From positions 1 to 37,987 of the IMG/VR virus record IMGVR_UViG_3300042553_000307: DNA of 37,987 bases; one strand, given 5' to 3'. The position numbers and the translations under genes were made by a program. Under the pieces are notes generated by a model. That model made no database searches. It was not told the origin of the DNA and saw only the letters and a list, made by a program, of their open reading frames with translations. This document shows positions 1 through 6,834 of this stretch, piece by piece. Every line of letters begins with the position of its first letter. Position 1 is the first letter of the stretch. Source of the stretch: a virus.

Positions 1-60
1 TTTTTATTTTTTTTTTTTGGCCCTTTGGCTTTTGTTTTCCCCCCCCCCCCCCCCCCCATT
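1..60. other. low-complexity contig end
   Basis: A T-run, a GGCCCTTTGGC word and a long C-run. The right end of the window (about 37911-37987) has the same order: T-run, GGCCCTTTGGC, then G and C homopolymers. This looks like a poorly resolved overlap of the two ends of a circular or terminally redundant molecule, or an assembly artefact. No gene is visible in it. Confidence 0.6.
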
Positions 61-116
61 TACACTCCTCCCCGCAATGGGGTTGGTGGACATGGGAACA
101 CAAAAGGAATCGCACG

Positions 117-353
117 ATGATCACGAATGAATCAAGCCCCGCCGAAAACGAGTACCTCGCCGCCGTCGCCGGCCTGCACGAGCAGACGGTGAGCCCCGCC
201 CCGAAGGTCACCTACGCCGTTGGTGACTTCGTAAGCGGATGCTCAGCCGGCAAGCGTTGGCAGGGACGCATCTGGAACGTCGATGGCGACCGACTCAGCA
301 TCGAGATTGACGGCGGATGGCTGGCCGTTTCGGCCAAGGACGTGACGCACTGA
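117..353 (+). CDS. small hypothetical protein, 78 aa
   Basis: First gene of the rightward block. The ATG at 117 follows an AAAAGGAAT ribosome site at suitable distance. The N-terminal 30 residues are acidic and probably flexible. The C-terminal half (about residues 32-75, with VGDFV, WQGRIWNVDGDRLSIEID and a GWLAV segment) has the alternating pattern of a small beta-barrel of SH3 or KOW type, but I do not recognise the family. A 131-bp gap separates it from the next gene. If the contig ends are joined, it is the first early gene after the control region. Function unknown. Confidence 0.6.
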   Translation: MITNESSPAENEYLAAVAGLHEQTVSPAPKVTYAVGDFVSGCSAGKRWQGRIWNVDGDRLSIEIDGGWLAVSAKDVTH

Positions 354-484
354 ACGCAGAAAGGACCGGCGGCAAGCGGAGCTAGTTGCCGGAAGGAGAG
401 CGGTGGAACCGCAGTAGCAGGGACGCACTTACCACCCGCCGAGCAGGACGCAGAGCGGGCTTTTTCAACAGCAAAGGACGCGAG
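354..484 (+). other. structured gap with hairpins and a weak terminator-like element
   Basis: No gene. It starts with AACGCAGAAAGGA (355-367), nearly the same string as the ribosome site before the Bet gene (AACGCAGAAAGGG, 919-931), but here no start codon follows at a usable distance. It holds a GCGGT/ACCGC hairpin with a GGA loop and, at 435-465, CCCGC and GCGGG arms followed by CTTTTTC, which resembles a weak intrinsic terminator or attenuator. The stem is only 5 bp, so the call is tentative. Confidence 0.35.
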
Positions 485-913
485 ATGAGGCGATTTAAAA
501 CAAAGGTGATCACTGACGAGTCGCAAGTGCCTGACGGTTTCAAGCGTATTTCTGTGCTGGCAGACTCGCTTACCGACCAGAAGAAGTTGAGTGACGCACA
601 CACAGATGGCGTGATTGCGGCCGTCAAGCTGATGCGTAGCACCGACGACCGCACTGGGCCGGTGTGGGTAGATGCAGATGCTGCACGCCAAGTGCTCACA
701 GGCGACAAGCCCAAAGCCAAGGCAAAGCAGCAGACAGATCTGCAGTACGAGTCGGTGTGCGAGTCAATGGCTGACATCGCCACTTCGCTGGCGGGCGTTG
801 AGCGGCTGCTTGAGCGGCTAGCCGCTGCCGCCGAGCAGATTGCCAAGCATCCGCTGGCCCGACTTGAAGACGTTGGCATTGTCGAGACGAGCAGTAACGG
901 TTTCCAAGAGTAA
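485..913 (+). CDS. hypothetical protein, 142 aa, early region
   Basis: The ATG at 485 is preferred over the upstream in-frame TTG at 386 because AAAGGA lies about 8 bases before it, matching the ribosome sites of neighbouring genes. The longer reading would also cross the structured gap. The C-terminal half (about residues 75-130) is helical and Leu/Ala-rich with heptad-like spacing (SLAGVERLLERLAAAAEQ), suggesting a short coiled coil for oligomerisation, after a Lys/Ala-rich linker (GDKPKAKAKQQ). It sits 24 bp upstream of the Bet gene. No family recognised; an accessory to recombination or host takeover is only inferred from position. Confidence 0.7.
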   Translation: MRRFKTKVITDESQVPDGFKRISVLADSLTDQKKLSDAHTDGVIAAVKLMRSTDDRTGPVWVDADAARQVLTGDKPKAKAKQQTDLQYESVCESMADIATSLAGVERLLERLAAAAEQIAKHPLARLEDVGIVETSSNGFQE

Positions 914-937
914 CACCACAACGCAGAAAGGGACGCG

Positions 938-1627
938 ATGACCACGACGATTGCAAACACGAACGACCGCAAGAGCATCTTGCTGAGCATGGCCACCAAG
1001 TTTGGCATGGAGCCAGCGGCCTTTGAGGCCACGGTGCGTGCCACCTGTGGCTGCGACAAGGCCACAAAGGAGCAGTTCGCTGCCTTCCTGCTGGTGGCCA
1101 ACGAGTACGGGCTGAACCCGGTGACGAAGGAAATCTACGCCTTCCCAACACGGGCCGGCGGCATACAGCCCATCGTTGGCATCGACGGGTGGATGACGAT
1201 GGCGAACAACCATGCTGCCTACGACGGCATCACGTTCGTTGACCGCCTGGGCGATGACGGGCAGCTGGTGGCGATCACGGCCCAGGTTCACCGCAAGGAC
1301 CGCAGCCACCCGGTTGAGGTCACCGAGTACCTAGCCGAGTGCCGCCAGGGCACGGAGCCATGGAAGAAGTGGCCTGCCCGAATGCTTCGTCACAAGGCAG
1401 CCATCCAAGCCATCCGCTACGCCTTTGGGTTCAGCGGCATTGTTGACCCAGACGAGGCCGACCGGATGCGTCAGCCACAGGTGAGCGTGACGGTGAACCA
1501 CCACGCCGAGCCGCTTCAGCACCGAAGGTTTTCCGGCAAGCAGGAAGTGCCGGCGTTGACCGTTGAGCCAGAAGACCGTGGCACCGACTTCCCGCACGAG
1601 GCCGCCGAGCACGAGGTGACTGCATGA
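938..1627 (+). CDS. bet: phage recombination protein Bet (RecT-like ssDNA-annealing protein)
   Basis: Anneals complementary single strands during phage recombination and replication, normally together with a 5'-3' exonuclease. The 229-aa protein carries the typical Bet core: VANEYGLNPVTKEIYAFP (about residues 51-68), then GGIQPIVGIDGW (about 73-84) and a helix-rich MLRHKAAIQAIRYAFGFSGI segment (about 150-168). The C-terminal 50 residues are acidic and variable, as in the family. The ATG at 938 has AGAAAGGGACGCG before it. It overlaps the next ORF by 4 bases (ATGA). The likely partner nuclease is not adjacent but at 3922-4467. Family call is confident; the partnership is inferred. Confidence 0.93.
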   Translation: MTTTIANTNDRKSILLSMATKFGMEPAAFEATVRATCGCDKATKEQFAAFLLVANEYGLNPVTKEIYAFPTRAGGIQPIVGIDGWMTMANNHAAYDGITFVDRLGDDGQLVAITAQVHRKDRSHPVEVTEYLAECRQGTEPWKKWPARMLRHKAAIQAIRYAFGFSGIVDPDEADRMRQPQVSVTVNHHAEPLQHRRFSGKQEVPALTVEPEDRGTDFPHEAAEHEVTA

Positions 1628-1842
1628 CGCTTGACGAGGCCATCACGGCAATCCAGACGGCTGGCAACAAGCACGACGCCATGAAGATCGCCAACGCCGT
1701 CTCTATGGAATCAATGGCCCTGACTCGGCCATACGCAGACGAGTTGGCTGTGCGTCAGGCGTGGCGTGAGCGTTGGGGCAAGGAGCCCCAAACGCTTGGC
1801 GACGCAGGGCCACGGCCGGGCACGAACTGGACAGGAGACTAA
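1624..1842 (+). CDS. small hypothetical protein, 72 aa, coupled to bet
   Basis: Starts at the ATGA overlap with the Bet stop codon, so it is probably translationally coupled. Mostly helical (TLDEAITAIQTAGNKHDAMKIANAVSMES), with a C-terminal Pro/Gly tail. No recognised domain. It may be a small helper of Bet, but only the coupling supports that. Confidence 0.65.
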   Translation: MTLDEAITAIQTAGNKHDAMKIANAVSMESMALTRPYADELAVRQAWRERWGKEPQTLGDAGPRPGTNWTGD

Positions 1843-1990
1843 CGCCACGCCATTGGCGACGCAGGCTGACGAACACAGCCGCATTGGCCGCCTAGCGGTA
1901 GGTGGCGAGTAACAACCGCAGCCGACGCCGTTGATCCGGCGGTGAGTCGGACGCGCCGGGCGTAACCCGGCAAATACACAAGGACGTGAA
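1843..1990 (+). other. 148-bp gap with four successive hairpins
   Basis: No convincing ORF. Visible inverted repeats: CGCCA/TGGCG (1843-1857); GCCGCCTA/TAGGTGGC around a GCGG loop (1887-1906, 8 bp with one G-T pair); a nested CCGAC-GCCG/CGGC-GTCGG element (about 1921-1950); and GCCGGG/CCCGGC around CGTAA (1955-1971). The last ends 19 bases before the next start. No T-run follows any of them, so terminators are unlikely. A structured mRNA leader, processing site or small RNA are the alternatives. Confidence 0.4.
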
Positions 1991-2308
1991 ATGAATCACT
2001 ACGGAATACCAGACGCCGACGCCGGCCCGCTGTTCGCCACGCGAGCACCGAGCGTGAACGGCTCGGCAACCTCGGCCGCCGCTGCGGACTCGCTGGGGCC
2101 CGCAACGCTAAACGCCATGCAGCGGCGCGTCTACGAGTTCCTGTGCCGCACGCCAAGCACGGACGAAGAGATAACGAACGAGCTCGGCATGAACGCGAGC
2201 ACCGTCAGGCCCAGGCGGATTGAGTTGGCACGGCGTGGCCTGATCGTGGAGGCCGGCACCAGGCGGACTGCGAGCGGACGGATGGCTGTCATATGGAGAA
2301 AAGCGTGA
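1991..2308 (+). CDS. winged-helix DNA-binding protein, 105 aa
   Basis: After a flexible 35-residue N-terminus, residues about 36-103 form a winged helix: LNAMQRRVYEFLCRTPSTDEEI, then recognition helix NASTVRPRRIELARRGLI, then a wing VEAGTRRTASGRMAVIW. This layout is common in small phage regulators and resembles MarR or LexA DNA-binding domains. ATG at 1991 with AAGGACGTGAA before it. It is flanked on both sides by hairpin-containing gaps, which could be its own regulatory targets. It probably acts as a dimeric transcription or replication regulator, but its DNA target is unknown. Confidence 0.8.
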   Translation: MNHYGIPDADAGPLFATRAPSVNGSATSAAAADSLGPATLNAMQRRVYEFLCRTPSTDEEITNELGMNASTVRPRRIELARRGLIVEAGTRRTASGRMAVIWRKA

Positions 2309-2336
2309 GCGGTGACGGCGAAAGCAACGTCACCGC
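2309..2336 (+). other. strong hairpin directly after a stop codon
   Basis: Perfect 9-bp arms GCGGTGACG (2309-2317) and CGTCACCGC (2328-2336), with an inner GC-GAAA-GC cap that would form a GNRA tetraloop. It begins at the base after the TGA of the winged-helix gene. No T-run follows, so it is not a classical terminator. It could stabilise or process mRNA, or be a protein-binding inverted repeat upstream of the ParB-like gene. A weaker GCCGG/CCGGC hairpin follows within the same 102-bp gap. Confidence 0.6.
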
Positions 2337-2410
2337 ATGACAAGACACAGAAGCCGGGTGTTCCGGCGGCCGGATGGTGAAAGGACAAGTAAGCAAAGGA
2401 GCGATTACTA

Positions 2411-3286
2411 ATGGTTACGACGCAAGTTCAATACCGGAACGGAGTTGATAAGCGAGCCGGACAGTGTGTTGAAAAGGTTTTTGTGACCCCAGAAATAGCC
2501 GGTCAGTGGCTCGCCAGAAACACCGCCAACAGGCGACTGAGCAAGGGACATGTAGATTCCCTGGAAGCTGTTCTTGTGCGAGGCGAATGGATGCTGAATG
2601 GAGAAACAATCAAGTTCTCAGGCGACGGAAGACTATTGGACGGCCAGCACCGTCTGCACGCATGCGTGAATTCCGGCGTCGGGTTCTGGACGTACGTCGC
2701 TTACGGCGTGGAGTCGGATGCGTTCGACACGATCGACACCAATCTGCGCACGCGACGGACGAGCGACATTCTTGGGATCCACGGAAAAGAGAACGCAACT
2801 CATTTGGCGGCTTGCGTTAAGTTGCTTTGGGTGTTCGGAATGACTGGGCAGTTCTACGAGGGAGGCGGCGGCTGCAACGGATTCAGCCCGAGGGTCTGCC
2901 TGGACATCCTGTCGCGTAGGCCAGGCATCAACGACTCCGTAGCTAGGTGCGCTGGAGTTCGCGTTTTCTCTTCGCCTTCTCTTCTGGCAGCAGTGCATTA
3001 TCTGTTTGCCTGCTCTAACGCGGAAATGGCTAGCGAGTTCGTGTCTGTGATGGCCGACGGCAGCTCGGAGTTGGAGCGTCCGTTTCACATCCTGCGAGAG
3101 TCAGTAATCAACAGGCGTCTGAGTGTTCGTCGTATTGGAGGACGGCAGCTTGCGTTCATGGCGATCAGGGCGTGGAACTCCGAGATTACGGCAAACTGGA
3201 TTAAGAAGGTTTATTACAAGCCCAACGAGGATTTTCCTCAGATTGCTGGACTCAACTACGAGCGGCTTAGCTCCGACTACGTCTGA
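2411..3286 (+). CDS. ParB-like N-terminal domain protein (DGQHR motif)
   Basis: 291 aa. Residues about 22-100 carry the ParB/Srx-fold signature: VTPEIAGQWLA, a GEWMLNGETIKFS strand, then LLDGQHRLHA with the DGQHR motif at 77-81. In this superfamily that motif lies in a nucleotide-binding pocket (CTPase or ATPase). The rest (about 110-285) is helical and lacks an obvious ParB HTH, so this is not a standard partition protein. Similar single-domain proteins are frequent in phages, with unknown roles. The ATG at 2411 follows GCAAAGGAGCG. No ParA partner is present, so a partition role is not supported. An 82-bp stretch without a gene separates it from the SSB-like protein. Confidence 0.75.
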   Translation: MVTTQVQYRNGVDKRAGQCVEKVFVTPEIAGQWLARNTANRRLSKGHVDSLEAVLVRGEWMLNGETIKFSGDGRLLDGQHRLHACVNSGVGFWTYVAYGVESDAFDTIDTNLRTRRTSDILGIHGKENATHLAACVKLLWVFGMTGQFYEGGGGCNGFSPRVCLDILSRRPGINDSVARCAGVRVFSSPSLLAAVHYLFACSNAEMASEFVSVMADGSSELERPFHILRESVINRRLSVRRIGGRQLAFMAIRAWNSEITANWIKKVYYKPNEDFPQIAGLNYERLSSDYV

Positions 3287-3376
3287 CTATGGCAGTGATC
3301 TGGAAAGCAACTGCGGCGTCTCGTTGACGTGCGGCAGAGGATGGCAACGGAACTACGGACAACAGAAAGGGACAAG

Positions 3377-3850
3377 ATGGACTTCATCATTGAAGACGAA
3401 CAGTCGCAGCTATCGACCATGGATCGTGAGATTGTTCCTGCCGGTGTTCACGAAATGACCGTGAAACACGCTGAGGAAGGGCCTAACGAGTACAAGGTCA
3501 CAGACGCAAACCCGCACGGGCTGTGCCTCAAGCTGCGTCTGGCAACGTCATCTGGCAACCACAAGTTTGTGTTTGATGACATTCCCAAGCACCTGGGCTG
3601 GCGTGCCAAGCAGCTGGCCGACGCGATCGGCGTCTCTGCCGCTGGCGGAAAGGTCAGCCTTGATCCGGCGTCGCTAGTTGGTGCAACGCTGACAGCTGAA
3701 GTCAGCCACTACACCAGCAAGAGCGGCAAGGTGTCGGCAGTCGTGAAGAGGTACGTGGCGACAGAGCCCAAGCCTCAGCCAAAGGCCAAGCCGAGGACGG
3801 TTGCGGCGAAGATCACGGCCACGCTGCCTACGGATGACGTTCCCTTCTAA
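3377..3850 (+). CDS. DUF669-like / OB-fold-like protein with SSB-type acidic tip
   Basis: 157 aa from the ATG at 3377, chosen over the upstream GTG at 3329 because AGAAAGGGACAAG precedes it. Residues about 20-128 are beta-rich (VPAGVHEMTVKHAEE, LCLKLRLATSSGNHKFVFDD, LTAEVSHYTSKSGK), resembling the DUF669 single-strand-binding family of phages. A Pro/Lys/Ala linker (129-147) then leads to the end sequence TDDVPF. Bacterial SSB proteins end in DDDIPF, the tip that recruits repair and replication proteins. Position between the ParB-like protein and the nuclease, in a recombination module, fits a single-strand DNA coating role. Domain call is moderate; the C-terminal tip is seen directly. Confidence 0.65.
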   Translation: MDFIIEDEQSQLSTMDREIVPAGVHEMTVKHAEEGPNEYKVTDANPHGLCLKLRLATSSGNHKFVFDDIPKHLGWRAKQLADAIGVSAAGGKVSLDPASLVGATLTAEVSHYTSKSGKVSAVVKRYVATEPKPQPKAKPRTVAAKITATLPTDDVPF

Positions 3851-3921
3851 CACGCACCGCCACGCGATAGGCGCGGACGCCGCTTCGACGCGGCATGGCG
3901 GGATTGAAAAGGAATACACGG

Positions 3922-4467
3922 ATGTATCCAGACCAAGTGCTGACGTGCGGCGAATACGCAACGGAGCCAGACGCCGTTGCGGCTTTGCTGTCAGTTGTCA
4001 ATCCGACGCACTGGCACGTGCTGCAAGAGGTTCATGGATGGATGCTCCACCCGCGCATCGACACCACCGGAACAGGCAGGCCACGCATTGATGTTCTTCT
4101 TCAGCCAAAGAAGTTGCTCATTGAGAGCGGATGGCGTTGGGGTCATGTTGGAATCGAATGCAAAAAGTCTGGTGCGAAACTCGGTCGTGTCATCTCGCAG
4201 GTGATGGACTACACGCGATGCGTGTGGGAGACCCCCAACGGGTTTAACGTCATGTCACGGCTGAATTTTATTTGGCCGTGCGATCCCGTAAAGAACGACC
4301 TTGAGTCAGTGATGATCCAGAATCGGATCGGCGTTGCCTTTCTTCAGCACCGTCTCCCGCGTCTGAGGCTGTCGTACGGCGGCACGGCTGCTTATGCAGA
4401 CAACGGGCATGCACTGCCGTGCATTGCAACTGAGCTCCGTGGCGGAAACAAGCAGGGGAGCCGTTGA
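3922..4467 (+). CDS. PD-(D/E)XK superfamily nuclease
   Basis: 181 aa from the ATG at 3922, which has AAAAGGAATACACGG before it; the upstream in-frame ATG at 3895 lacks such a site. The active-site pattern is complete: E36 (LQEVHGW), D57 (RPRIDVLL), E79-x-K81 (GIECKKS) and a Q93-xxx-Y97 helix motif (SQVMDY). These residues bind the metal and cut the phosphodiester bond in this fold. It lies 71 bp after the SSB-like gene and is a candidate exonuclease partner of Bet, in place of YqaJ or lambda Exo. It could instead be a structure-specific endonuclease. The stop overlaps the next start (TGATG). Confidence 0.72.
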   Translation: MYPDQVLTCGEYATEPDAVAALLSVVNPTHWHVLQEVHGWMLHPRIDTTGTGRPRIDVLLQPKKLLIESGWRWGHVGIECKKSGAKLGRVISQVMDYTRCVWETPNGFNVMSRLNFIWPCDPVKNDLESVMIQNRIGVAFLQHRLPRLRLSYGGTAAYADNGHALPCIATELRGGNKQGSR

Positions 4468-6230
4468 TGGACGCCCTTTCGCAGTGCATCGATTTCCTTG
4501 GCGCTATCTTTGAGCCCGAGGACATCATTGAGTTTCGTCCGCTTCCTCCTGCCGCTGGCCGGCGGTGGTCAACGCTGACTGAAATACCGGACATCATCGA
4601 CTGGCTCGAGCGGCTGAACCGCGACGAAAACCAGCGAGTTCACGCTTACTTTGGGGCAAATCCTCGCAAGGAAAAGAACTCCTCCCAGGCTGAAGGCGTA
4701 GCCCTGGCCCGGTGTGTGTTTGCAGACTTTGACGGTGGTGTTGTAGTCGAGGACGCCCTGGCCCGCGTTCGTGCCGCTGGCTTCCCGATGCCCACAGCCA
4801 TCATTGAAAGCGGTGGCGGAGTTCATTTGTGGTGGCGGCTGTCAGAGCCAATGCGCGACGCAGCTGCGTGGCACGAGCGGATGAAGGCCATTGCCTCCTC
4901 ACTTGGCTCTGATCAATCAATCTGCGACTGGCCGCGCATCATGCGTCTTCCTGGGTTTGTGAACTGGAAGTACGAGCAGACGCCCAGGGCGCACCTCTGG
5001 GACTGCGACCCGACTCGGATCTACTCGCTGGACGTGTTCCGTGGCCAGGCGGTGCAGTCCATCGTCGTAAAGCCGAAGAGCATGAGCGACCTAACGCGGC
5101 GGTTCCTCGAGGAAGGATTCGCGCTTGCAGCTGGCCGGCGTCAAACCATGTTTACGGTTGCGTGCGACATGGCTGCCCGTGGATGGGGTGTTGCTGAGGC
5201 AACTACGGCCATTATGGAGCGCATGCGTCGCGTTGGCCTGCGGCAGGATGACCTTGACGATTGCCCACGGCAGATTGCCAACGCCTGGAAGAGGACGCGA
5301 CTTCCGGTCCTAGGGTCTGCAGATGAGGCCGTTCCTGTTGTCGATGCCGCAGACGAAACTCCCACGCCGACGCTGCTAGACGCGATCAAGGCTTGGCGAG
5401 AGCAGGAAGAGACGCCTGCCCTTCCCACCGGCATTCGAGCCCTAGACAAGCTCTTTGGCGGCGGCCTTCCGCTAGGGCAAATGACAGCCATCGCTGCTGC
5501 TCCTGGCCTTGGGAAGTCCGCTCTTGCCCTGCAGCTGGTTCTTCAATGCCTCGGGCAAAACCCAGAGATGGTTGCGGCTTGGTGCCTTGGGGAAATGACT
5601 CGGGCAGCGCTCGCAGCCAGGGCCATTACGAACTTTGGCGGACAGCCAGAGAAGCTAACTTTGCAGGACGTAATCCAGAAGCGAGAGCCAAGCGACCGCG
5701 TAGCGTCTGACCTTGGTGCAGCTATCGGCAATCGCCTGAAACTGATTGAGGCTCCTCTCATCATTGACAGGATTGAGCGTGCAGTCACGAAGGACGGCCC
5801 GACGTTGCTCATCGTTGACTACCTGCAGTTGGTTCGTTCCACGAGGCATTTCAACGACAAAACTGGCGAGATTAACGAGGTTCTGCTGAAGCTCCGCGAG
5901 ATTACGACAACACGGAACATCGCAACGCTTCTCGTCACGAATATCGCCAAAGGATGCGACGCCAGCACCGAGATCGGCAACATCGGCAAGGGCTCAAATC
6001 AGATCGACTTTGACGTGGACAACTTCCTTTTCGGGCACCGCATAGGCGAAACCGGCGAGGCTGGCGAAATCAAGATTGAGTGGAAGTGCAAGAAGCTCCG
6101 CCAGGGCCAGATGGCTGACGTGGAAATGTGGTTCCACGGGCAGTACCAGTACTTTGAGGACGCCTGCGAAATCCCAGACTTCCCCGAGTTTTCCGGACAC
6201 GCTCCAACCCAGAACTGGGGTGCAGTGTGA
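4467..6230 (+). CDS. bifunctional primase-helicase (AEP primase + DnaB/RecA-type ATPase)
   Basis: 587 aa. N-terminal residues about 60-180 match an archaeo-eukaryotic primase of the RepB/PrimPol type: metal motif FADFDGG (D87, D89), nucleotide motif ESGGGVH (H120) and RIMRLPGFVNWK (157-168). Middle residues 205-290 are helical, with a CDMAARGW..A segment. C-terminal residues about 315-565 are a hexameric RecA-fold helicase: GIRALDKLFGGG, Walker A APGLGKS (345-351), Walker B LLIVDYLQL (D451) and an arginine/lysine-rich KCKKLRQG end segment. One protein would prime and unwind, a known compact phage arrangement. ATG at 4467 (TGATG overlap) is preferred to the TTG at 4464. The next gene starts at a GTGA overlap and carries the candidate origin. 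Confidence 0.9.
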   Translation: MDALSQCIDFLGAIFEPEDIIEFRPLPPAAGRRWSTLTEIPDIIDWLERLNRDENQRVHAYFGANPRKEKNSSQAEGVALARCVFADFDGGVVVEDALARVRAAGFPMPTAIIESGGGVHLWWRLSEPMRDAAAWHERMKAIASSLGSDQSICDWPRIMRLPGFVNWKYEQTPRAHLWDCDPTRIYSLDVFRGQAVQSIVVKPKSMSDLTRRFLEEGFALAAGRRQTMFTVACDMAARGWGVAEATTAIMERMRRVGLRQDDLDDCPRQIANAWKRTRLPVLGSADEAVPVVDAADETPTPTLLDAIKAWREQEETPALPTGIRALDKLFGGGLPLGQMTAIAAAPGLGKSALALQLVLQCLGQNPEMVAAWCLGEMTRAALAARAITNFGGQPEKLTLQDVIQKREPSDRVASDLGAAIGNRLKLIEAPLIIDRIERAVTKDGPTLLIVDYLQLVRSTRHFNDKTGEINEVLLKLREITTTRNIATLLVTNIAKGCDASTEIGNIGKGSNQIDFDVDNFLFGHRIGETGEAGEIKIEWKCKKLRQGQMADVEMWFHGQYQYFEDACEIPDFPEFSGHAPTQNWGAV

Positions 6231-6817
6231 CGTTTGAGAAACGACCCGGAAAGGAGCCTTCACGCCAGGGCGAAATGCGTCGCCGCTGGAGGGCGATGCT
6301 CGAGGACGGCTCTCTAGCCTCGCTCAGATCAGAAGGGCGTCTGGCGGCTTTGTACGTGCTCTACGCGGCTGACTTCTCGACGTGCCAAGTCAGGATGTCC
6401 ATCCGGCGTGCCGCCAAGCTTGTTGGAGTACATCCAACGACCATTCGCAGAGGCATCACGCAGATGATTTCCTGTGGGGTTCTGGAGGTTTTGGAGAAGC
6501 CCGAGGGCTCTGGCCGCACCGTTTTTCTTGTCACGGCGCGCGCACCAGTGGTGCCCCCCCCGGGCACGAGTGGTGTCCAGGAGCGCGCACAAGGCGTGCC
6601 CCCCCCGGGCACGAGTGGTGCGCGCTCCGGACACGAGCCGTGCGCGGAGCGCGCACGAGTGGTGCGCGGAGCGCGCACACTCTGTGCCCGCAATTCATTT
6701 AGATCCATTGGTAGTCCAAGTACTACCAATGGGATCTCAATTGAGGATTCTTCCGGTGCCGGTCAGGAGCCGGCACCGTCGAATCCCAAAAGTGGATTTG
6801 TTGACGAGAGCTGTTAA
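6227..6817 (+). CDS. winged-helix replication initiator-like protein containing the candidate origin
   Basis: 196 aa, starting with GTG at the GTGA overlap. Residues about 38-103 form a winged helix typical of phage replication initiators: LAALYVLYAADFS, MSIRRAAKLVGVHPTTIRRGI, then MISCGVLEVLEKPEGSGRTVFLV. Residues about 105-155 are low-complexity (VPPPGTSG twice, then Arg/Ala/Gly-rich) because the DNA there is an iteron array. The C-terminal tail is Ser/Pro-rich. The layout resembles lambda O, whose gene contains the phage origin and whose N-terminal domain binds the iterons. It follows the primase-helicase gene directly. The domain is confident; the initiator role is inferred from architecture. 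Confidence 0.8.
   Translation: MTFEKRPGKEPSRQGEMRRRWRAMLEDGSLASLRSEGRLAALYVLYAADFSTCQVRMSIRRAAKLVGVHPTTIRRGITQMISCGVLEVLEKPEGSGRTVFLVTARAPVVPPPGTSGVQERAQGVPPPGTSGARSGHEPCAERARVVRGARTLCARNSFRSIGSPSTTNGISIEDSSGAGQEPAPSNPKSGFVDESC
6542..6687 (+). repeat. iteron array, seven 13-bp palindromic units at 22-bp spacing
   Basis: Units start at 6542, 6564, 6587, 6609, 6631, 6653 and 6675, giving steps of 22, 23, 22, 22, 22 and 22 bp. Consensus is GCACGAGTGGTGC, always GCAC-N5-GTGC apart from one end-base change in units 2 and 5. Spacers alternate between CCCCCCCGG and GCGGAGCGC types. The step is about two helical turns, putting all units on one face of the DNA, and is not a multiple of three, so the conservation is at DNA rather than protein level. 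An A+T-richer segment with hairpins follows (6690-6750). Best read as a replication origin bound by the protein that the same gene encodes. Confidence 0.8.
6691..6778 (+). other. A+T-richer segment and hairpins flanking the iterons
   Basis: Next to the iterons lies the least GC-rich stretch of the gene (about 6691-6750). It contains an inverted repeat with arms CATTGGTAGT and ACTACCAATG (about 6706-6731, extended by GATC with a 1-base bulge to 6702-6736), a CTCAATTGAG palindrome (6736-6745), and perfect 9-bp arms CGGTGCCGG/CCGGCACCG with a 7-base loop (6754-6778). No T-run follows, so these are not terminators. They may be the unwinding element and single-strand loading hairpins of the origin. 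Confidence 0.55.
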
Positions 6818-6834
6818 CTCAAGGAGGAGCATCC

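Noticed and set aside
435-466. Full intrinsic terminator after the first gene
   Set aside because: Stem of only 5 bp with a 15-base loop; kept only as a weak element in the gap description.
382-1309. Long - strand frames opposite the 485-1627 genes
   Set aside because: They mirror the GC-rich codon pattern of the real + strand genes, lack ribosome sites and resemble no protein.
2411-3286. ParABS partition system
   Set aside because: No ParA ATPase nearby, no HTH in the ParB-like protein and no recognisable parS cluster.
6542-6687. CRISPR-like periodic repeats
   Set aside because: Units are 13 bp in 22-bp steps with similar, not unique, spacers, and lie inside a coding frame; iterons fit better.
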